DNA of 64,000 nt, from positions 50,881,620 to 50,945,619 of the forward strand of contig CM056583.1 in assembly GCA_029721435.1 (NCBI GenBank). Reading direction: 5' to 3'. The notes beneath the pieces were generated by a model. That model was not told the DNA's origin. It made no database searches and saw only the letters and a program-made list of their open reading frames with translations. Made by a program: the position numbers and the translations under genes. Source of the stretch: Gymnothorax reevesii (lineage: Eukaryota; Chordata; Actinopteri; Anguilliformes; Muraenidae). Below, piece by piece: positions 32,690-43,112 of the stretch (the stretch's first letter is position 1; every line of letters starts with the position of its first letter).

Positions 32690-34190
32690 TCTGTAAAACC
32701 TGTATTGCAAGGGTTTGTCTCTGTGGTTGTTATGATTGCTCAGTTACCAGCTACTGCATATTAAATTGCATGCCGTGCTCATTAACAATTCTCCTGGTTT
32801 ATTTATATGCAATAATTCTGATCGGTATGCTTGTGTTACGTCGTTAAGCATCAATGTGGCAGTTTCATCATAAACTTGCCGAATGGTAGCCATCACAGTT
32901 GAAGCTAACGGGAGAGGTGCTGTATATGTCCGCAAGGTTGGAAAAGCACAGTTAGAAAAGATGTAGGTTTTGCAGAGCTTGGGATACGTGTTTGGGTTTG
33001 TTTACGGCTGCTTGTGATCGCTTCACTTATCCATGACCAGGATCAGCTGGATACTTCACAAATGTCTGGGCAAGCTCTCTGGTGCTGCCAAGAAAGCAAT
33101 GCGAGAAGCTGAAGCTCTACCGTGTCTGGAATTACAAATGATTTCTCTGCACTACTGTAACATAATTTCATCCCCCTTTAGAAGTTTTTGTAGCTAATAA
33201 AAAGCTGAAAAAGGTTGAGAATAATAGGAATAATAGGAAATTCTTTCCTTTGGAAGTGATCGATTCGCTAGCTCCACATGAGCAACTTGTTTGCACTAAC
33301 GGAACTTATGGTCTGTAAAACCTGTATTATGTTCATAACATAACCGAGCTCTCTCTAGCTGTCGCAAACTATCCATAAAGCTGTTTTCACGTTGGACGCA
33401 AAACTAATTTTTCGCGGGATAGATTAGCCTACATTCAAAGTCAATGCAAAGAGGCAAATACATGCGTTATGTGCGCGTGAAGTAGCTTTCACACTGGACG
33501 CGAAACTAATTTTTCGTGTGACAGATTACATTCAAAGTCAATGCAAAGTTGCAAATACAGGCACGTCAAGCCACTTTCAAACCGGACGCGAAACAAATTT
33601 TTTGTGCGACAGATTACATTCAAAGCCATGACCGCTTATCAGCTACTGCATGTTAGTTCCCGTGCACTGCTAATTAAAAATGCTACTGGTTAACTTATAA
33701 GCAGCAATTCTGATTGGTTTGCTTGTGTTACTTCAGTAAGCATTAATGTGACAGTTTCATCATAAGGTTGCCTGATTGTAGCCACTATAGTTGAGGCTAA
33801 CCGAAGAGATGCAGTTAGACCAGACGTAGGTTTTGCAAAGCTGGGGGTGCGTTTTTGGGTGCTTGTGAAACGATCACTTTACTTATCCATGACCGGGGTC
33901 TGCCTGATACTTCTCCAATGTCTGGGTAAGCTCTCTGATGCTACCGATGAAAGCAATAGGGAAAAGCACAGGCTATAATGTGTCTGGTATCACAAACGAT
34001 TTCTCTGCATTGCTGTCAATTGAATATAAAATCGGCGACTGAATATTAAATTCTTTCCTGTAAAAGTGATCGATTCACAAGCTCCACATAAGCAATGGTT
34101 CACGCAAATGGAACGTACGGTCTGTAAAACCTGTATTATGCTCATAACATAACCGAAGCTCTATCTAGCTCTTGCGCGCTATCCATAATG
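32690..34190 (+). repeat. Tandem duplication of a 620-810-bp non-coding unit
   Basis: CTGTAAAACCTGTATT occurs at about 32692, 33313 and 34121. Between these, long matching stretches can be followed, such as ATCAGCTACTGCAT, CAGTTTCATCATAA, TTATCCATGACC, AATGTCTGGG and GATTTCTCTGCA. The second unit is longer because of the approximately 100-bp subrepeats at 33370-33640. No gene is seen in it. Confidence 0.75.
33370..33640 (+). repeat. Three approximately 90-bp tandem subrepeats
   Basis: Three units share GGACGCRAAACTAATTTTT (third with AAACAAATTTTTT), GATTACATTCAAAG or a close variant, and TCAATGCAAAG (first two). They begin at about 33398, 33498 and 33582. Confidence 0.75.
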
Positions 34191-35127
34191 CGCCCATTCT
34201 CCGCAAGGAAACCCTGGTCATTCCGACACAATGAGTAAACCATTACCAAGGGCATTTCTGAAAAGGCCATTTAGCCTGGAGCTCTCGCCCTTCCGGCATT
34301 GTTTCTCCACACTAACGACACACCACAGTTATGCACAAGAACCAGCAGGTCCTTACAATACACACCGAAGCAGTCCATAAGCTGTTGGTCCACTTTTAGC
34401 TGCTCCTCACTCTCTGTTTCCCTCTAAACTCAGACCCACTGGACTTCTACAGTCTCCGGTCTACACGAGGGTATGTCGACCTGTTCTACAAATCGGTCTG
34501 TATGTAGTGGATTCTAGCTTTTCCTGCATCCTAGCTATAGCGTAGAAAAACTGCTGCACTCACAACTGTTGCCATAGCAAACTGTAGCCAATAGCAAATT
34601 TGAGCTTGAGCTGCCAGATTTTTGCACTGCGTCCTCCACTTTTGCCGCTGTGTTTATTAGAACAAGTTCATTTCATTAGAACTATATTCAAGTATAATGT
34701 TAGATTGCGGAATTTGCCCGCCACTTCCTTATCTGATTGCAGATGTGTCTCACGTTTCACTCTGGGGAGGCGGACCCAGAAAGCTGCGTTCTGCAGCCTC
34801 GTCCGACCCAACTCCGCCCTCCACAGAGCTGGCCAGTCAGAAGAAAGTGGGCACAGGGGGATGGGGGCCATAGCGGAAGAGCCACACCAATGAGGCGTTT
34901 CAGGCAGAATGGACTACAAATGGGGTTTTTTGAGGATGGCAGTATGAGCTAAATAAGGACCCGGTTTTGAACTATCAGGAGGACTCTTGGGGAGACCAAG
35001 ATCAAAATATAACCTTCGAAATATTGGAAAATAGGTCCCCTTTAACAAATAATAAGCTGCCTGTTAGAAGTGTAGCCTTTTCAAGCCGTCTCTAGAACTT
35101 TTACTGTCCTTGCCTCAGTGTGAATTT
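34191..35127. other. Gene-free stretch
   Basis: I see no supported gene. Near 35028-35043 the sequence AAAATAGGTCCCCTTTAA resembles the end of a TTAA-target (piggyBac-like) fish repeat; the matching left end was not found. Short open frames at 34600-34952 overlap one another on both strands without motifs. Confidence 0.35.
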
Positions 35128-35745
35128 AAAGTGCTATTCACTTCCATCAACAACAAAATATTTGGCATCGTAATTGTTTAGCTTATCACGGATATATGTC
35201 CAATTCCAAAAGATGCTTGACACTATTACAAGCTACGTCAAAGCTTGCCAGTTTGATGAAGCCTATTTAACTGGTAAACGGACAGTTTAAAGAATCGGCA
35301 CATTAATGTGACATCACCACTAAATGAAATAGACTGAACAATATACCTCAGAATCCGGAGGTATCCTGACGCAGTATATTTCATAACACACTGTGTATTC
35401 GGACCGTATCCGACAGTAGGCCTATCCTGATTTCTGATTTTCAGGGTGTGGTTTGTCTTTGAGTCAAGATTTGTTCATCACATATCCGACCATATACGGA
35501 AACACATTTTAAGGCACATGGAGTGTGAGTACCTGAATGCAAAAAGGCATAATTGCATGAAGAAATGTTCCCTGTGTTTTCCCCATTTACGACCTTTTAA
35601 ATGTCTATTCCAGGGGCATCACTTTTTTTAACTGCCCATGCCCCATTATGAATTTGAAGTGTCATTCACTTTCATCGCTAACAAAAATTTGGCATTGTAT
35701 TTGTTTAGTTTATCACTGATATCTGTCCCATTCAGATGGATGTTT
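35128..35745 (+). repeat. Diverged duplicate of a 110-bp motif, spaced about 520 bp
   Basis: GTGAATTTAAAGTGCTATTCACTTCCATC (35120-35148) and GAATTTGAAGTGTCATTCACTTTCATC (35650-35676) start two matching blocks. They continue through TTTGGCATYGTA, GTTTAGYTTATCAC and ATATSTGTCCMATTC. The intervening DNA is not repeated. Confidence 0.65.
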
Positions 35746-36286
35746 CACTCCAAATAAAAGTTACGTGCAAAATGGCCTGCGTTTATCTCCTAAACTTGTG
35801 AATTATTAATCTTACGTCTCGCATTGAATTCAAAATGATCCTGTTAACATCAAAGCTCATGTACAATGAGACGCAAGTTAAAACTTACCGGCAAATAAAG
35901 TTAAAACTTTAATCTGTTTCCCTATTAACCGAAGTCTATTGCTTAAGTGATATCAATATTATGGAGCATAATGGGCATAAGCATAAATGCCAACCTGGGC
36001 GGGATGCGGGTGGTAGAAAATATATAGAGATAACATAACCCGGATATGGATGATATTTCCTGGGACTTGTCTGGAGTTCGTATATGCTCCAGATACTGAT
36101 GGGTATCCGGAGATATTTTCCTCAGGATACCTCAAACATGTCTGATATCCGGGTGCGTGTATGGAGCCCAGATACAATGCGTATCAGAACAGTCCCAATC
36201 CGGAGTTGGGATACACCTGGATATGAGACGTGCACAAACCGTAACCGGAGTGTATCAATCCGTATATCCCCCGGATACAGATAATA
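35335..36286. repeat. TATCCGGA/GGATA-rich region
   Basis: Variants of TATCC, CCGGATA, CCGGAG and GGATAC recur in both orientations, most densely at 36040-36286 (for example CCCGGATATGG, GGGTATCCGGAG, GATATCCGGGT, CACCTGGATATG, CCCGGATACAG). After the Tc1-like insertion the same style continues briefly (37799-37835, CGCCGTATCCGAG). No gene is seen. It may be a non-autonomous DNA transposon with dense subterminal motifs. Confidence 0.5.
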
Positions 36287-36288
36287 TA

Positions 36289-37794
36289 CTCAGCAACAAA
36301 AGTTTCTGTGACACCATTTATGTGTATGTTATAAATGACACGCAAAGATCTCAATGCAATCAATATGTTTATTTAACAGGAGAAACACTGACTTTTCAGT
36401 GCCAACGTCACTCAAAACGAAAAATGTCATTTTCATGCGTCATGAAGCACTTGTCTGACGTCTAACCAATTGTAACCTTCACACTTCAATACGGGGTGTG
36501 ACTTGCTCGTGCCATGATGCAAGCAACGCATCTCCGGCGCATGGACCGAATCAGATGTGCCAGAAATTGCTGTGGGATGTCATTCCAAATCTGACGTAGA
36601 CGTTGTCGCAATTCCTGGAGTGTAGCTGGCGGGTTATCCAACCGCCGCAAACGTCGATCCATCTCGTCCCAAAGATGCTCGATTGGGGACATGTCTGGGG
36701 ATCTGGCTGGCCATGGCAGGACATTGACATGTTGTTGCATCAGATACTGCTGTACAATCCTTGCAACGTGTGGTCTGGCGTTATCATGTTGCAGCGTTAT
36801 TCCGGGACCATGTTGCATCAGAAACGGTACCACCAATGGCCGTAGCACTTCATCGCGATATCTTTGACCTGTCAGATTTCCATCAATAACAAGCAAATCT
36901 GTTCTGTTTCTAGCCGTGATCCCTCCCCAAATCATGACACTACCACCTCCAAAACGATCAAATTCCTGAACACAGTTGTTGGCATAACGTTCTCCACGTC
37001 GACGGTATACACGTAAACGACCATCACATCGGTTAAGCATGAATCTTGATTCATCAGTGAAGAGTACAAGATCCCACTGACGTTGGATCCACCGTCGATG
37101 TTGTTGTGCCCACTGTAGACGCAGTCGTCGATGTTGTACTGAGAGTATTGGACGTCTTGCTGGCCGACGTGGGACAATGCCAAAATGACGGAGACGGCGA
37201 CGGATTGTCTGTGCAGACAGTCGCCTCAAACCAGGTATCGTTCTTGCAGTTATGGTTGCAGGTTGGAATCGATTTCGGAGATGGGTTGTTCGAATCCAGT
37301 TGTCCTGTCTGGGAGTGGTTACCCGTGGACGGCCGCTGCGAGGACGGTCTCTGACATGTCTTGTCTGCTGATGACGCTGCCATAAGTTCCAAATGGTGTT
37401 TCGGTGGACATTCAGGCGATGAGCAACTTCCCTCTGCGAGGTTCCGGATTCAATCATCCCAATGGCCCTCCACCGATCATTTTCAGACAGTCTTGGCATT
37501 TAGAGGGTAGAGTTCCTGATCCGAAATGGCTGTGTTTTCGATAAGTGATGCTTCCGTCGTTCATCAGGCACAATGTGAACATTCCAAAAATTCTCCTCTT
37601 TTATTGCCATCCACAAGCATGATTTACGCACATTTTCACGTGCAAAGTCATTTTCTCGCATTTTCATGATTTCCATTTCAATGTTGTGTTTACGTGTACT
37701 GTTTCAGTCTGATATCACCGTGTAAGACAATTTCAAAATTGCGTTATGAAAAATAATTAACAATATTGGTGTCACAGAAACTTTTGTTGCTGAG
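36289..37794 (-). mobile_element. Intact Tc1-like transposon, family 3, copy 2
   Basis: A complete 1506-bp element. The inverted repeats begin CTCAGCAACAAAAGTTTCT at both ends, match for about 28-30 bp, then diverge. TA target duplications lie at 36287-36288 and 37795-37796. It carries one uninterrupted transposase (36486-37499). It sits in the TATCCGGA-rich region. Nothing in the sequence rules out activity. Confidence 0.95.
36486..37499 (-). CDS. Tc1-like transposase, intact, 337 residues
   Basis: An uninterrupted frame from the ATG at 37499 (MPRLSENDRWRAIGM) to the stop at 36486. Residues 1-110 form the bipartite DNA-binding region: a helix-turn-helix (TSQREVAHRLNVHRNTIWNLW), an arginine-rich GRPR hinge, and a second helical domain (LRRLSAQTIRRRLRHFGI). 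The catalytic core has D in LVLFTDESRFM, D in ITLQHDNARPH and E in DMSPIEHLWDE. The last two are 34 residues apart (DD34E). The length is normal for Tc1 transposases. The many arginines give a basic protein, as expected. It mobilises its own element by cut and paste at TA sites. Close copies are at 13123-14112 (broken) and 63875 onward (cut by the window end). Confidence 0.95.
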   Translation of the reverse strand: MPRLSENDRWRAIGMIESGTSQREVAHRLNVHRNTIWNLWQRHQQTRHVRDRPRSGRPRVTTPRQDNWIRTTHLRNRFQPATITARTIPGLRRLSAQTIRRRLRHFGIVPRRPARRPILSVQHRRLRLQWAQQHRRWIQRQWDLVLFTDESRFMLNRCDGRLRVYRRRGERYANNCVQEFDRFGGGSVMIWGGITARNRTDLLVIDGNLTGQRYRDEVLRPLVVPFLMQHGPGITLQHDNARPHVARIVQQYLMQQHVNVLPWPARSPDMSPIEHLWDEMDRRLRRLDNPPATLQELRQRLRQIWNDIPQQFLAHLIRSMRRRCVACIMARASHTPY

Positions 37795-37860
37795 TATATA
37801 TCGCCGTATCCGAGTCACAATATCTCCAGAAAACCAGTGTTTTTGCCCAGTGTATGTATA

Positions 37861-38040
37861 TCAGTAGCGGCTGGTCAACTGGCGATAGGGGAGGCTCAAA
37901 ACAATTCCTTAAAATTAATGAATGGTCATGACCTGTTTTCAATCATTCATTTGAATTAGCATTACAGAAACTTGGAAAACTCTCAACATTATCAGGAGTG
38001 AGGCCTGTTTTCATTTAAAACGCATACCTGTCAACTCTCA
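37861..38040. mobile_element. hAT fragment (end sequence AGTAGCGGCTGGT)
   Basis: The sequence from CAGTAGCGGCTGGTCAACTGG through TCATGACCTGTTTTCAATCATTC matches 50747-50850. The first bases resemble a hAT terminus. The opposite end was not found, so boundaries are provisional. Confidence 0.5.
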
Positions 38041-38169
38041 CGCATTTGGTGTGAGTGTAAGCGGCATATTTATATTCCCCTGCTGTAGTCAGAAATTATT
38101 CAATCAACGTGTATGTAAGAGATTCTTGCACGGAATTGAAGTCCTTGTGCACTGGAGGGTTTGGATTTG

Positions 38170-38652
38170 AAACACACCAGCTAGTCCACCTCTGAATGAC
38201 TTAAAAAAGAATAAAATTTAGGTTTTGGAGGAGTCTAGTCAAAGTCTGGACTTAAGTCCGATGTGGCATGACCTTAAACAGGCCGTTCATGCTTGAAAAC
38301 CCTCCAATGTGGCTGAATTCAAATAATTCTGCAAAGATGAGTGGGCCAAAATTCACCCGATGCGAAAGACTCATTGCCAGTTATCGTAAACAGTTGAATG
38401 CAGTTGTTTTTGTCGAGGGTGGCACAACCAGTTATGAGGTTTAGGGGGCAGTTACTTTTCGAATTGACTCAGGTAGGTTTGGATAGCTTTTTCCCTTAGT
38501 CAATGGAATAATCATTTAAAAACTGCATTTTGTGTTTACTCAGATTATCTTTGTTGAATATTAACATTTTTGTGATGATCTGAAACATTTAAGTGTGACA
38601 AATATGCAAAGAAACAAGAAATCTGGAAGGGGGCAACTCTTTCACAGCACTG
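38170..38652 (+). mobile_element. 3' fragment of another Tc1-like element
   Basis: This reads as the last third of a fish Tc1 transposase gene (WHDLKQAVHA-like and SNVAEFK-like codons are visible around 38265-38320 through frame breaks), followed by a 3' non-coding region. That region ends with GAAATCTGGAAGGGGGCAACTCTTTCACAGCACTGT at about 38618-38652. The 5' two-thirds are absent. The sequence abuts a (TG)n run at 38651-38668. Confidence 0.65.
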
Positions 38653-40610
38653 TGTGTGTGTGTGTGTGTATACATATGTATACTCAGTAAAATTCTCCTC
38701 AATATTCCCGGCACAGTTTTAAAAGTTGTAGCTTTACTTTTGAGTTGAGTTTCACTAATGTCGGGCCCTTTTGAATCTGGTGTGTGAGGGATATTTTGTG
38801 AAATTGACAAATTCATCATGACTGTAAAACACCACACTGGGTAATGGCTGTCATTTCATTTCATTTAATATTTATTTAATTAATATTATTATTCATTATT
38901 TATTATTTCCAACTGCCCCTTTAAATTTCTTTCGTATCAAAGTTCAAGGCTGCCAGCCGCACTCCCACAGGCTGACTCTCCTCAGGCTGAAAAACAGTGC
39001 TGTACTTGGGTTTTTCAGAATTCTACTTGTTCATAGTCATGTTTTGCAATAGGCAGTTAGTTTTGGTGCTTGTGATAGAGTTGTGCCTGATGGAGCATTC
39101 AAACAGTGGGAAGGTCTTGCTTTGGCCTGGGGAATACAGCCACTGGCTGAACATGAAGAACATTATGATAGCCCTGTCAGAAAGAGGGCATGAAATAACC
39201 GTGCTCACTCACTCAGGTTCTCCTACCATTAAAGGGAATGAGTCGTCCTGCTGCAGCTTTGAAATCATCCCTGTGCCTTTCACGGAAAAAGACATGCGTG
39301 ATATTATGGATGAACTTCTCCGTTATTGGATGTACGATCTGCCAAATGATTCCATCATCAGAATCTCCCTGAAGATAAAAGAATTCGTTGATCAAGTCAC
39401 AGAGAAAAATGAAGTTTTCTGTCATGCTGTATTCAAAAACAAAGAGCTTATGGCGAAGTTGAGGCAGGCACAGTATGATATTCTTGTGATTGACCCCATG
39501 TTTTTATGTGGGGAACTCCTTGCTGCAACCCTGGACCTACCCTTCATTATTTCACTCAGGTTCTCCTACGGAAATACTATTGAGAGGATCTGTGGGCAAT
39601 TGCCTGCACCACCATCTTATGTTCCAAGTAGTGGGATAAAATATACTAATGAAATGGACTTCTCCCAGAGAATGAAAAATGGTCTGTTTTATTTTTCTCA
39701 AGATCTGATATTTCACTTTTTCGGAATGAGATGGGATGCATATTTCTCTGAATTAAGAGGTAAGAAAGATTAATTAGAAATATAAAGTGAGGGCTTCAGG
39801 TTTACTCACAGCTAAGACATTTGTGAGTCCTGTGGTCGGTGTTGGAATGCCAGCCACATCATTACTGATTGTTGCTGGAGGTGCGCATTGGTGAGGCAAC
39901 AATTGGCGTCGCCTCGCCAGCAATAATAGCGGTGAAGCTGGTTAAAATTCATTGGTTCGATACTCTGTTGCAACCTCTACTATTCAGCTATGTGCATGTT
40001 GCTGTAGAAACTAAATTATGCACTGACTATGTAATCATCTGATGGCATAGGTAGTGTATGATCGGTGGTGCACCGGCGTAGTGTAAAGAAGTGAGGGCAA
40101 GTCGTCATGTGAGTCAGAGGAATCACGTGCCACAGCATCTGCCTCCTGACTCAATGGGAGCAGCTCGCCTTGCAGTGGGCTAAATAATTCAGCTGTGTTC
40201 AGGGTGGGGGGGTGGGTGCGGGGGGGATAAATATAAATAAGTCACCTTATGATTGAGTGTCTTGGATTAAAGCACTTACATGGTCATGATAACATATCTC
40301 ACACACAAAAAATGGAATTTAATGGAATTCCATTAAAATTACTATCAAAAACTATCAATATTACTGCAGTAGTTGTATGTTTTTTTTTCTTTTTTTTTGG
40401 AACGCACTACAGAGAGTTTATTATTACTAAAATATTGTTGGGCTACCATACCTAATAAAATAACACAACAGAAAAAACAATGGAAATACCATAGCTGGTG
40501 AAACGAACTATAGAACTCTATACAATTCTTATAGAGTACTATAGTAATCCTTTTGTTCATTTTTGCGAGGAATAGGTGAATTATTAACTTTCAGTTTGTT
40601 ATTTCAACTA
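38640..40610 (+). repeat. UGT exon-1 duplicon, copy 2 (uninterrupted)
   Basis: Matches 4240-5943 plus 7376-7600. It lacks the 1432-bp insertion, so it shows the empty site (GCAGTAGTTGTATG near 40368-40382). From 39964 onward it also forms the first part of the recent tandem duplication. Confidence 0.85.
39039..39759 (+). CDS. UDP-glucuronosyltransferase (UGT2-type) first exon, copy 2
   Basis: An open exon of 721 bp (240 codons plus one base) ending at a GAG|GTAAG donor at 39760. Structure as for copy 1: signal peptide (residues 1-24), GKVLLWPGEYSHWLNMK with the catalytic histidine, the aspartate in ILVIDPMFLCGELL, and WDAYFSELRG at the end. Relative to copy 1 it has one extra residue (a proline in SGSPTIKG) and about 33 substitutions. 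Several lie in the acceptor-binding region (RYWMYDLPNDSI against RYLMEDLQHDSF), as expected if the copies differ in substrate range. The start ATG at 39039 matches the ATG of copy 1. No stop lies before the donor. It can splice in phase to the exon at 63018. Confidence 0.88.
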
Positions 40611-41391
40611 AAACGCATGTACATTAAGTTCTCTTATCAGCTACTGAACAAGCATGTGCTCAACAGCTCAATTTGAAGCCTAACTGGTGACCTTTCTGCC
40701 TGTTTTACCTTGTTATAATGTGTTGGTAGAATACTGTCTATTTTTTAAAATTTAAGTAATTTCAGTCACTCTGCATCTGCAATTACGAGTCACACACATT
40801 TTACTTTTGTATGCCCTGGATGTTTTCAGACAAAGTGGACAGATTAATTTGCTTAAGATAAAGGTTACTCTGAGGCCGACTGTTGGGGGAACCCGAAGCA
40901 GCCAAGGAAAAAATCCAAAAACGGAGTTTTCAAACCCAATTTTGTGCAAAAAATAGTATTTATTTTCCCCAGAGGTGCTGGTGAAGGTGAGGGCTATTTA
41001 CAGTGCAGTACAATGGGTCTAATAATTCCCACCTTACAAAAGCACTGCCCTCCCATGAACCAGCCTTCCACCCAACCAACCACAACAGAATGCGCAGCAG
41101 CTCTTTAAATACTTTTTCCTCTTGATGGGAGAAACCAAAACATTCCCCGTCCACCATACAGCACAGTACTTAAGCCCTGACCCTCTTTTTCAAAAATGGC
41201 AAGCCCAAAATGAAATTAGTATATCTCTGCGACTGCTTGGTCCATTTGAATAATCTTGGTATCATAATAAAGGTAAAACCATTTGGGATTCCTGCCCTGC
41301 TGTAAAAATCACTATATATGTCACTGGGTCAGGGTAAATGGAGATGGGACACAGTATAAATGAAAGATCTCATTTTGCACCTGTAATGTGA
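40611..41391. other. Gene-free stretch (also duplicated at 43760-44540)
   Basis: I see no supported gene. Non-coding DNA between the end of the UGT duplicon match and the Gypsy LTR. Short minus-strand frames (for example 40960-41157) have no motifs. Confidence 0.4.
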
Positions 41392-41508
41392 ATAGAAGCC
41401 ACTAGATGGCAGTATCGACCTTTTCTTTTGTTAAGCCCAGAATGGCGCAAGGTTTGGACATGTCCTGGGCATGTCTGAGATGGAAAGTCCCAGAGAATTT
41501 AAAAAAGT
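41392..41508 (+). repeat. Truncated 5' LTR of the Gypsy element (unit A)
   Basis: The first 117 bases match the start of the 3' LTR at 47493 (TGTAATGTGAATAGAAGCC). The match is lost after TTTAAAAAAGT. The same fragment in unit B is at 44541-44657. Confidence 0.85.
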
Positions 41509-42715
41509 TCCAGTTGGGTATTATCTCAAGGATGGTGTGTTGATGCGGAAGTCGTGCCCTCCAAACATCCCTGCCAATGCAGATTGGGCAGTGGTTAGGC
41601 AAATTGTTGTTCCGAAGGTCTACAGGAATGAGATCTTAAAAATGGCTCATAGTTTACCTTTTGGAGGTTATCTTGGTGTTAACAAGACTGTTGATAAGAT
41701 CATGAAACACTTCTTCTGGCCTGGGCTTCGGAAAGACGTTTCCAACTTTTGCAAAACCTGTCACACTTGTCAGGTAGTTGGAAAACACCAGTTAGACCCA
41801 CCTGTAGCTCCATTGCAGCCTATCTCAGCATTTGGGGAGCCATTCTCCAAGGTCATTGTTGATTGTGTTGGTCCATTACCCTAGACTAGATCTGGAAATC
41901 AGTACTTGTTGACAATCATGTGTGCATCTACCAGATTCCCTGAAGCCATACCTCTAAGCAACATCAAGGCAACTGCAATCTTGAAGGCTTTGATAAAGTT
42001 CTTCACGTTGTTTGGCCTTCCCAGGGAAATTCAGTCAGACTAAGGTAGCAATTTCACTTCCGGATTGTTTCAGCAGGTTGTGTATGAACTAGGTGCGAAG
42101 CAGATTCTTTCCATTGCCTGTCATGTAGAGAGTCAGGGTGCCTTAGAGCGGTTTCATTCCACTCTCAAGACAATAATGAGGACTTATTGTTATGACCATG
42201 AGAAAGACTGGGATGAAGGTGTTCATTTGCTGTTGTTTGCAGCTAGAGAAGCAGTGCAGGAATCTACTGGATTCGGTCAGTTTGAGCTAGTGTTTGGCCA
42301 TGAAATGAGAGGACTTTTGCTATTGTTGAGTGAACAATGGACAGAGAAAGAGCCACATATCAGTCTGTTAGACTATGTTAGCAAGTTCAAAGAAAGACTG
42401 TGTGCAGCTTGTGACCTAGCCAAAGAGAACTTGAAACCAAGTCAGGGAAAAATGAAAACTTGGTATGATCATAAGGCTAGAAGCCGTGAGTTTAAACCAG
42501 GAGACAAGGTCCTTGTGTTGTTTCCCTTGCAGTCCAATCCATTGCAGGCTAGATTTCATGGTCCTTATGAAATTCTGACTAAACTCAATGATCTCAATTA
42601 CATTGTGAAGACTCCAGATTGGAGAAAACCAAAACAATTGTGTCACATTAACATGCTCAAGCCTTATCATGACAGAAATGCTAGGGATGAGCTGTCACTT
42701 CAGATTCTCCTATAG
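41471..42715 (+). pseudogene. Gypsy integrase, unit A copy
   Basis: It has an H2C2-type zinc-binding region near 41640-41780, with CKTCHTCQ preserved; the second histidine position reads tyrosine (GGYLG). The integrase core follows with D in VDCVGPLP (about 41868), D in IQSD just before a stop (about 42040) and E in ESQGALERFH (about 42133). A C-terminal domain with KPGDKVLVLFP comes next. In-frame stops are at 41882-41884 and 42041-42043. A 1-bp deletion near 42686, unique to this unit, shifts the frame and ends it at 42715. Non-functional. Confidence 0.88.
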
Positions 42716-42840
42716 TCGAGATGTGTGAAGATGAGGGGGAGTTTCAAGATGATGAACCTAGAATTAAAGCTGAAGTTCTTTCATGTAAATTGTCAAATTC
42801 TGAAGTATTGCAAAATTTTGATGTAAAACTCTAGCACTTA

Positions 42841-43112
42841 GTACCCTCTCAGAAAGATCAGTTTGAGAGGTTGATCAAGAAATATTAAGATCTATTTCCT
42901 GATGTTCCAAAGAGAGTTTCTATAGCCTCTCATGATGTAGATGTTGGTGATGCCAAACCAATAAAACAGCATCCATACCGGATGAATCCTGACAAGAGAA
43001 AGATTGCTGAGAAAGGTTGTGTACATGTTAGAACATGATATTATCAGACCCTTCAACTCAGATTGGAGTTCACCCTGTGTGCTAGTTCCAAAACCTGATG
43101 GAAGTACTAGAT
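42841..43112 (+). pseudogene. Start of Gypsy reverse transcriptase, cut by the duplication junction
   Basis: This matches 45991-46262 of unit B: the linker with DLFPDVPKRVS and the N-terminal RT segment with the KPDGSTRF region. It stops at the TCTGT junction, after which the UGT-side sequence repeats. It is therefore a fragment of about 270 bp that cannot encode a polymerase. Confidence 0.8.

Larger units (their letters stand above)
39964..43112 (+). repeat. 3.15-kb tandem duplication, unit A
   Basis: Unit A (39964-43112) and unit B (43113-46262) differ at only about seven positions by eye, one of them a 1-bp indel near 42686. The junction is at TCTGT, present at 39964, at 43113 and at 46263: a 5-bp microhomology. 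The unit holds the tail of the UGT duplicon, unclassified non-coding DNA (40600-41391), a truncated Gypsy LTR and the Gypsy integrase up to the start of the reverse transcriptase. Confidence 0.95.

Noticed and set aside
34600..34952. Overlapping frames of 67-97 codons in GC-richer DNA
   Set aside because: No family features; frames overlap on both strands; likely chance in a GC-richer stretch.
35028..35043. piggyBac-like terminus (TTAAAGGGGACCTAT in reverse)
   Set aside because: Only one end was found; not enough to call an element.
40345..40560. 71-codon minus-strand frame, identical to one at 43494-43709
   Set aside because: The identity reflects the recent tandem duplication, not coding constraint; the frame has no features.
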